NCBI GenBank assembly: GCA_003151625.1 | Contig: PLYC01000004.1 | Span: 4,296-41,570, forward strand | Origin: Candidatus Doudnabacteria bacterium | GTDB taxonomy: Bacteria; Patescibacteriota; Doudnabacteria; UBA920 | Reading direction: 5' to 3' | Length of the DNA: 37,275 nucleotides | Shown: piece by piece, positions 28,966 to 34,577 of the stretch | Position numbering within the stretch: the first letter of the stretch is position 1 | How the letters are laid out: each line of letters begins with the position of its first letter | Translations under genes and position numbers: made by a program | Notes under the pieces: generated by a model | What the model was told of the DNA's origin: nothing | Seen by the model: only the letters and a program-made list of their open reading frames with translations | The model's database searches: none

Positions 28966-29039
28966 ACAAAGGGACAAAGAGTCTCTTTGTTTGATGATGG
29001 GGGTTTACCCCGTTAAATAGTTCCGGATTTAACGGGGTA
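28966..29039. repeat. Partial family B repeat and TACCCCGTTAAA palindrome
   Basis: ACAAAGAGTCTCTTTGT is a short form of family B. TACCCCGTTAAA (29006-29017) and TTTAACGGGGTA (29028-29039) are perfect 12-base inverted repeats. The order of half-repeats mirrors that at 28100-28174, so the Ala-rich gene is flanked by related repeats. Confidence 0.7.
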
Positions 29040-29113
29040 CAAAACCTGTGCAAAATAAGGGGAAAAAAGGATATTTTACTTGACAAAATTTGCCCAGTTC
29101 AAACCGTCATGTG

Positions 29114-29122
29114 TGTTATAAT
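29114..29122 (+). promoter_or_regulatory. Extended -10 of the large surface protein gene
   Basis: TGTTATAAT is an extended -10 (TG-N-TATAAT). The leader would be about 95 bases and ends in AAAGGA before the ATG. Confidence 0.6.
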
Positions 29123-29223
29123 AACTTTGTATAGCGGAGGTTTCAAAGGTCGCAGAAACAAAAATTTTATATTAGATAATTAAACACTAAAATAGTAAGC
29201 AAATACTTAAACGAAAGGAAAAT

Positions 29224-32130
29224 ATGAAAAAATTATTAGCAAAATTTGCCCTAGCCGCGCTTTTAGCCGCGCCTTTGGCAGGACTTTTACCGCTTGCTGC
29301 GCACGCGGCAGGTACTTTGTTTGTAGATCCTGCAGGGAACGATGCTAACACTTGTTTAGCTCCTGGCGCAGCCACCGCCTGTTTGACGATTCAGGCGGCC
29401 ATCGCTAAGACAGTTTCTGGCGATACAGTTCAAGTTGCAGCAGGTACGTACACGCTGGCTTCAGACATTGGCATCTCAAACGGTATAACGCTGATCGGAG
29501 CGAATGTCGGCGTCGACCCCAACACCGGCAGTCGAGCGTCAGAGACAATAATCGACGGCTCGGGCAGCGCTCGAATCAGAATTAGCACGACTGAGCCAGT
29601 AATAGTCGATGGCTTCACGCTTACTGGGCTGAATCTAGACTCCTACACAACAGGCTCACAGATCACCTACCAGTACAACAAAATTGCCAATCTACCGGGC
29701 AATATGTTCTTCAACGCTCCACACACATACACTTTGAAGAACAACCATATCTACGGTACTGCGGCGACCTGGGATGCGCTGCTTCTTGCTGGCAATTGGA
29801 ATGGAACGACTGGAACAACTGCCACTATCCAAAACAACGTTCTGGACAATGCCAGCACTGCCCAAGGTCTCAATCTAAGTGATGTGAGCGGAACCGTCTC
29901 CAACAACACATTCTCCAATATCGCCGATTACGGCATTTTGGTCGCGAGTAATTCTAGTTCTCTTACTATCTCGAGTAATACCTTTGCAAACATCATTACT
30001 ACAGATCCTACAGTAACTACGTGGGGTGCAGGTATTCGCTTCTTCACGCCGGCGTTGACTGGGCCAGTCACCATAACCGGCAATACCTTCACGAATAATG
30101 TTGTTGGAGTTGCGGTTCGGCCGGATCCTACAGCCGACGATCTTTCGACTGTCACGGTAAGCAAAAATGCATTCACCGGCAATACTATTGGTGTACTCAA
30201 CGCACCACTCGATAACCAACTAGATGCAAATTGCAACTGGTGGGGTAATGCCAGCGGTCCCGGACCTGTTGGTCCGGGTTCAGGTGATAAAATTTCAACT
30301 GGTGTTACCGCCTCAACATGGCTAACTTCTTCAAGTCTTACCAGCGCTTGCAACGGTCCTTTACCTGTCTTAGTGCCATCAGTTACTACCAACAATGCAA
30401 CAGGCATTACTATTTATGATGCAACATTGAACGGCACCAATGGGCCTGTTGCCGCTGATGGGGGGACCTCATTCTGGGTTTCAACATCTACCTTCAGCAC
30501 CGTGAGCCCGACAATTCCGGCGGGCGTCTATTCTACGCCTGTCCTTAGCCCTGTTGCTGCAAATACCGCTTTCTCCGCTTCTCTGTCTTCTATTACCACT
30601 ACCGGTGTTCCTACCAATCTCCCTGCGATAACGCCAGGCACAACGTATTACTTCGCAGCTTGGTCTGAAGTCAGTGGAACATGGTATCCGGGCGCGGTTT
30701 TGAGTTTTATCACGCCCGCACTTCCGGCTTCTTGCCCTGCCGGCACAGCTCCGGTACTTGTGGAAACCGTACCCGTAAATTCTGCTTCATCCGCGCCAAC
30801 TCCAAGCAACAATAGTTTATCAACCGGACAGACTTACTTGCTGGTTTCCTCGGGGACTTGGCAGAACAGTAACTTAAATGCCGCGGATACCGCATATGCG
30901 AGCGTTGATAACTGGACAACATATATGGAAGGCTATAACATCGCTCCATATTTTCTGGGAACGGGAGAGTTCCAGTTACAGGTAAACAGCGCGTTCGTCA
31001 ATTGGGGCAGTTATAGTCCGACGCACACATATTCCTATCTCTATACAGGAACGGGGGCAGTTGTTAATCTGGGAGTGTTTGACGGCGATGATTCTAACCC
31101 TGCGGCTCCGGTAGCAAACCCCGGCTGGTACGGTGACAACTCGGGAAGTCTGTCGGTGGCTATTTATTCCTGTAATCCGACTACCGGTAGCTTGACCGTT
31201 CAGAAAGATGCGAATGGTGGCAATGGGACCTTTAATTTCACGGGCAGCAACAGTATCGGCAGCTTTAGCATTACCACCACGGGAGGCTCAGGAAGTCAGA
31301 CATTTAGTAATTTGACGCCGGGTACGTATAGTGTGACCGAGTCTTCCGCCAAAGGTTGGACAATAATGGACAATGAATGCACTTCAGTTGTGGTGGCAGC
31401 TGGCGCGGCGCCTGTTTGTATTATTTCCAACACCAACAACAAACTGCTCGGCGAAATCCGCGGTACCAAGTATGAAGACCGCGACGGCGATGGAACATTA
31501 AAAGATGGCGATCACCATCGGCTGTCCAGTTGGACCATTAACCTTTACAAATCGAGCGCCCCAAGCACCCTCATAGCTTCAACCAACACTGATGGCCACG
31601 GCAACTATCATTTTAGCGGCTTGGTTGCAGGCAGCTATGTTGTCAGCGAAGTAATGCAGGGCGGCTGGAAACAGACAGTGCCCGGAGGCACCGGTAGCTA
31701 TACCGTAAGCTTATCCGCCGGACAGATAGCCAAGCATAAAGACTTCGGCAACTTCAATTTCGGCACGATTTCCGGAATGAAATACAACGATCTAAACGGC
31801 GATGGTCGCAAGGAGTCCAATGAGCCCGGCCTTTCGGGCTGGAAGATTAACCTTAAAGGACCTGGTCTTAGTGGCCCAACTATCACGACGACAACGGACG
31901 CGAGCGGTAACTATTCGTTCATCGGACTTAAGGCCGGTATGTACACGCTCTCTGAAGTGATACCATCTGCAACCCCTGCATGGCATCAGACCCAGCATCC
32001 GGGTACGGTCAAAATCCAATCGGGTACAAACATGGCCAAAGCCAACTTTGGCAACACGCAGCGCCCGGCCAACAAGTACGGCGGGTTCTTTGACTTCGGC
32101 AATAACTACCGCAATAACGGATTTCGTTAA
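29224..32130 (+). CDS. Secreted beta-helix and SdrD-B-like surface protein
   Basis: The 968-residue product has a signal peptide (cleavage after A-H-A-A, near residue 28). A right-handed parallel beta-helix of about 360 residues follows, as in pectate-lyase-like and polymorphic surface proteins ('TIQAAIAKTVSGDTVQVAAGTYTLASDI', many N-x-F/I turns). A region resembling fibronectin-type modules (about 395-500), a SpaA/Cna-B-like domain (about 655-740) and two SdrD-B-like modules with acidic DxDGDG loops (about 742-950) complete it. It should be an adhesin-like or cell-envelope protein; there is no sortase motif. AAAGGA precedes the ATG. GC is higher than in flanking genes. It is monocistronic with a strong terminator. 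Confidence 0.85.
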   Translation: MKKLLAKFALAALLAAPLAGLLPLAAHAAGTLFVDPAGNDANTCLAPGAATACLTIQAAIAKTVSGDTVQVAAGTYTLASDIGISNGITLIGANVGVDPNTGSRASETIIDGSGSARIRISTTEPVIVDGFTLTGLNLDSYTTGSQITYQYNKIANLPGNMFFNAPHTYTLKNNHIYGTAATWDALLLAGNWNGTTGTTATIQNNVLDNASTAQGLNLSDVSGTVSNNTFSNIADYGILVASNSSSLTISSNTFANIITTDPTVTTWGAGIRFFTPALTGPVTITGNTFTNNVVGVAVRPDPTADDLSTVTVSKNAFTGNTIGVLNAPLDNQLDANCNWWGNASGPGPVGPGSGDKISTGVTASTWLTSSSLTSACNGPLPVLVPSVTTNNATGITIYDATLNGTNGPVAADGGTSFWVSTSTFSTVSPTIPAGVYSTPVLSPVAANTAFSASLSSITTTGVPTNLPAITPGTTYYFAAWSEVSGTWYPGAVLSFITPALPASCPAGTAPVLVETVPVNSASSAPTPSNNSLSTGQTYLLVSSGTWQNSNLNAADTAYASVDNWTTYMEGYNIAPYFLGTGEFQLQVNSAFVNWGSYSPTHTYSYLYTGTGAVVNLGVFDGDDSNPAAPVANPGWYGDNSGSLSVAIYSCNPTTGSLTVQKDANGGNGTFNFTGSNSIGSFSITTTGGSGSQTFSNLTPGTYSVTESSAKGWTIMDNECTSVVVAAGAAPVCIISNTNNKLLGEIRGTKYEDRDGDGTLKDGDHHRLSSWTINLYKSSAPSTLIASTNTDGHGNYHFSGLVAGSYVVSEVMQGGWKQTVPGGTGSYTVSLSAGQIAKHKDFGNFNFGTISGMKYNDLNGDGRKESNEPGLSGWKINLKGPGLSGPTITTTTDASGNYSFIGLKAGMYTLSEVIPSATPAWHQTQHPGTVKIQSGTNMAKANFGNTQRPANKYGGFFDFGNNYRNNGFR

Positions 32131-32150
32131 TCGGCAGTAAGCAAGTCAAA

Positions 32151-32183
32151 AACTCCCCGCGGCGAGCCGCGGGGAGTTTTTTA
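32151..32183 (+). terminator. Terminator of the large surface protein gene
   Basis: AACTCCCCGCGGC and GCCGCGGGGAGTT form a 13-bp perfect stem with a two-base loop and a T tail. Confidence 0.95.
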
Positions 32184-32205
32184 TTTAAGGCTACAATTAG
32201 CTCTT

Positions 32206-32300
32206 GCCCAGCTCCAGTTTTCATTTTTCTTAACCCCATAGTTCCAATATATTTTTTATAAGGAGAGGTAAAATTAATGTTTATAAAACTGGGGCTGGGC
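32206..32300. repeat. Inverted repeat with a short SD-led ORF
   Basis: GCCCAGCTCCAGTTTT and AAAACTGGGGCTGGGC are inverted repeats with one mismatch, 63 bases apart. Between and across them, AGGAGAGG precedes an ATG at 32277 that opens a 12-codon ORF. It may be a leader peptide or just a remnant. Confidence 0.5.
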
Positions 32301-32329
32301 TTGCCAAAAGCTTAAGGCTTGTGTACTAT
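32301..32329 (+). promoter_or_regulatory. Promoter of the TrpR-like gene
   Basis: TTGCCA at 32301-32306, 17 bases, TACTAT at 32324-32329. The leader is about 32 bases and ends in a T-rich stretch without a ribosome site. Confidence 0.65.
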
Positions 32330-32367
32330 ATATAGTCACGGAAGAAAAATCAATTTCAATCTTTTTT

Positions 32368-32838
32368 ATGCCCGCAGAAACTATTAAAATCGAGTCGCCC
32401 GAAAGGGCGGATAAATATATAGCAAATTTGTTTGCTGTCCTGACCAAACTGTCTCCCGGCCAGCTTATGTTGCTTTATGGCGATTTGTTTACCGAAACCG
32501 AGGCTGTAAAATTGGCCAAGCGCCTGGAAATCGCGCGCGGACTTTTGTCGGGCCAAAGTTACCTGCAAATTCAAAAAGCCCTGGGAGTGACCGCCAATAC
32601 CGTGGCCGAGATCCAGCGGGTTTTAAAGAGCGCCGGTAACGGTTTTCGTTCAGCTTCCGAGTGGCTCGCTCTTCCCGGGAAGAGCGAGCGGCAGGTTTTT
32701 TCTTCCGGCACTCTCCCAAACCTTGCGGCTAATAAGTTGCCAGGGGGGGACGCCGGCCGGAGTATATTTGGCGGAGTTTTGGAAAAGCTGTTCCGCTTTC
32801 CTTCACAACAGCAAAAAAAAGTGTTTGAAAAAAACTAA
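32368..32838 (+). CDS. TrpR/YerC-family DNA-binding protein
   Basis: Residues about 10-95 match the TrpR-superfamily helical repressor of the YerC/YecD type: 'YGDLFTETEAVKLAKRLEIARGLLSGQSYLQIQKALGVTANTVAEIQRVLKSAGNGF' contains the helix-turn-helix. YerC-like proteins are DNA-binding regulators of poorly known targets. The last 60 residues are an added low-complexity tail, partly encoded by a palindromic stretch (GCTCGCTCTTCCCGGGAAG type near 32670-32690), so the natural domain may end near residue 95. A promoter and a perfect palindromic terminator make it a single-gene unit. Confidence 0.85.
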   Translation: MPAETIKIESPERADKYIANLFAVLTKLSPGQLMLLYGDLFTETEAVKLAKRLEIARGLLSGQSYLQIQKALGVTANTVAEIQRVLKSAGNGFRSASEWLALPGKSERQVFSSGTLPNLAANKLPGGDAGRSIFGGVLEKLFRFPSQQQKKVFEKN

Positions 32839-32873
32839 AACCACTCTCATTAATGAGAGTGGTTTTAGTTTTT
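32833..32873. terminator. Palindromic terminator of the TrpR-like gene
   Basis: AACTAAAACCACTCTCATT and its exact complement form a stem of about 19 bp with A and T runs on both sides, so it can work in both directions. The stop codon lies in the left arm. Confidence 0.9.
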
Positions 32874-32964
32874 GCCGCGTCGGTTTGTGAGCCGGCCGGA
32901 TATTTGATAATTAAAATTGCCTTAAACATTGTTGTTTAAATATTTAACACTTGTTGTCCAGAGG

Positions 32965-32973
32965 TTATCCACA
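32965..32973 (+). promoter_or_regulatory. Perfect DnaA-box sequence
   Basis: TTATCCACA matches the DnaA box consensus, with a TTGTCCAGA-like second site just upstream. It is isolated from any dnaA or dnaN gene and is probably a minor site, if it works at all. Confidence 0.35.
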
Positions 32974-33034
32974 GTTCGAATGAAAATAAAGGTATTTGTT
33001 GGATATTTAGAGTTTGATGTTTTGAGAAAATAAT

Positions 33035-33062
33035 TTGCAAAAGTTTTTATATCTGTTATAAT
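33035..33062 (+). promoter_or_regulatory. Promoter of the zinc-ribbon gene
   Basis: TTGCAA, 16 bases, TATAAT, with a TG-N extension before the -10. The leader is about 95 bases. Confidence 0.6.
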
Positions 33063-33163
33063 CATTTTTACCGTAAGCTTTTGTTTTATTAGCGACCTGG
33101 AATCCCCGCCGGATACTGCCTAAAATTATTGCCGCTTATTTTTTAGAAAGTCCTAAGCTTCAT

Positions 33164-33499
33164 ATGTCACAAGAAAATAAAATGACTCATTGTCCCAAGT
33201 GCGGCAAACCGGTATTAAATTCCGGACAGTTTTGGGGCAACGCGCAATTTACCATAAAGTGCCCCTGGTGCCAGACCGTGGTTTCCGTCTGCGTGCAGCA
33301 ACAAATTACCGCCAAACTCAAACAGGCCGAACCGATCGGCGGTTATGCCTCGCAGGCGGAATTTTCCCAGCCGCGCGCGCAGGACGATTCAGGTTTTGAT
33401 TCACCCGCCCCGCAAAGGCAGCCCGGCCCGGTCGGCGAAGACGGATTTAAAGTTGTCGGTTACATTTACCCGCAGGGAGACTCTAAATCTCCGGGATAA
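33164..33499 (+). CDS. Small zinc-ribbon protein
   Basis: The 111-residue product has two CxxC knuckles, CPKC near residue 10 and CPWC near residue 33, spaced like a zinc ribbon and separated by 'GKPVLNSGQFWGNAQFTIK'. The rest is a Gln/Pro/Asp-rich disordered tail, ending in 'FKVVGYIYPQGDSKSPG'. It may bind nucleic acid or a protein partner. No neighbour suggests a pathway. A terminator follows 45 bases downstream. No clear ribosome site precedes the ATG (only an AAAGTCC-like string). Confidence 0.7.
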   Translation: MSQENKMTHCPKCGKPVLNSGQFWGNAQFTIKCPWCQTVVSVCVQQQITAKLKQAEPIGGYASQAEFSQPRAQDDSGFDSPAPQRQPGPVGEDGFKVVGYIYPQGDSKSPG

Positions 33500-33544
33500 A
33501 AATTAAATAATTTAAGTTGCGGACCAAGAGAGCCGCGGGACTAC

Positions 33545-33606
33545 GAGCGCCCACTTTAGTAAATAAGCATTTTGCTTATTCACCAAGGTGGGCTCTTGTT
33601 TTTTAC
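33545..33606 (+). terminator. Terminator of the zinc-ribbon gene
   Basis: GAGCGCCCAC and GGTGGGCTC pair around an inner AATAAGCA/TGCTTATT hairpin; TTGTTTTTT follows. Confidence 0.75.
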
Positions 33607-33701
33607 CCCCACACCAAACCAATTTAATTTCACAGTAGGATAAAGTCAAACAATAATTTGTTTACTTCATCAAGGAATTTTAAAAGGGTTTGGTGTGGGG
33701 G
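33606..33701. repeat. 15-base inverted repeat around an AT-rich core
   Basis: CCCCCACACCAAACC and GGTTTGGTGTGGGGG are perfect inverted repeats around 66 bases of AT-rich DNA with no ORF. This looks like a small MITE or a long hairpin in the leader of the next gene. Confidence 0.65.
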
Positions 33702-33791
33702 AGGACAAAGCCGGATAAGTTTAAAGGTCGAAACCATAAATTAACTTAATAAATCCCCCGGCGTAAAATGTCGGGGTAAAAAGGAATAATT

Positions 33792-34385
33792 ATGAAAAAG
33801 ATTTTAGTTTCTTTGAGCGTTGTGAGCATGCTCGCGATGGTAGCCGGCACAGCTTTGGCCGCCTCAACCTCCGGCAGCAGCAGCCCTATCAAATCCAAAA
33901 CCAGCAGCTACACCAGCACTTCGGTTACCAATTCTAACATGGCTTTTGTCACCAATAGCGTAACCTCCTCCGCCAATAGCGGTAATGTTACCGTTTCGGC
34001 CGGACATGGCGACGTTAGCGGGACAACGGTTACCACCGGTGCCGCTTCTACCGACACCACGGTGCAAAACAATGTTAACAACATTAACAGCAATGTCACC
34101 GCTGCTACCACCGGTGCCGAAGCGAGCGTAGCCTCGGATAATTCGACACTTGGCAGCAGCAGCCCTGTTGTGACCGACTCAAGCAGCAAAGATAAAGTAT
34201 CTGTTAAAAACTCTAACGGACTCTTTATTGGCAATACGTTGAACTCAAATGCCTACACCAGCCAGGTCACGGTTGGCACCCATCATGGCGATGTCAGCAC
34301 CACCGTTGTTAATAGCGGCGCAGCCGGTACTACCAGCACTTTGGGTACCTTGGGTAACCAAACAATAAGCGTGGTTACCCGCTAG
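33792..34385 (+). CDS. Secreted Asn/Ser/Thr-rich repeat protein
   Basis: The 197-residue product has a signal peptide (cleavage after A-L-A-A near residue 23). Two related blocks follow, each with 'NSN(M/G)xF(V/I)xNxxxSxAxxxxVTV..GHGDVS.T.V..GAA' (about 45-85 and 142-182). The regular Asn/Thr/Val alternation suggests a beta-solenoid or beta-stacked fibre, as in curlin-like or CPR surface repeats. The next gene carries similar repeats. AAAAGGA lies before the ATG, just after a CCCCGGC/GTCGGGG hairpin at 33754-33774. It is likely a cell-surface fibre component; the exact family is unknown. Confidence 0.75.
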   Translation: MKKILVSLSVVSMLAMVAGTALAASTSGSSSPIKSKTSSYTSTSVTNSNMAFVTNSVTSSANSGNVTVSAGHGDVSGTTVTTGAASTDTTVQNNVNNINSNVTAATTGAEASVASDNSTLGSSSPVVTDSSSKDKVSVKNSNGLFIGNTLNSNAYTSQVTVGTHHGDVSTTVVNSGAAGTTSTLGTLGNQTISVVTR

Positions 34386-34394
34386 TTTTTTAGC

Positions 34395-34476
34395 GCAGTA
34401 ACATTTGGGAAAAAAGCAGGTTTTTTTGCCAAATGAGATTGTGCTGGGCGTCACCCTTTGGGTGACGCCCAGCACA
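34395..34476. terminator. Two hairpins after the secreted repeat gene
   Basis: CATTTGG...CCAAATG with inner A6/T7 pairing is followed by a perfect 17-bp hairpin (34440-34476, TGCTGGGCGTCACCC with its complement). The second lacks a T tail and resembles a dispersed palindrome. Confidence 0.6.
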
Positions 34477-34489
34477 CAAGACTTCAGAA

Positions 34490-34556
34490 ATTAAAACCCA
34501 AATCCACTTTTGGCCGCAACGCCCCCGAGTGGGCAGAAGCGGTTTTAGGTTTTAAA
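34490..34556 (+). promoter_or_regulatory. Structured leader of the large repeat protein gene
   Basis: Nested complementary pieces (AAAACC with GGTTTT, CCGC with GCGG, GCCC with GGGC) can fold one long arm just upstream of the gene. No known riboswitch is recognised. Confidence 0.4.
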
Positions 34557-34577
34557 CTAATTAATCCAGGAACACTT

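Noticed and set aside
32930-33060. Replication origin
   Set aside because: Only one perfect DnaA box and no dnaA/dnaN or AT-rich box array nearby.
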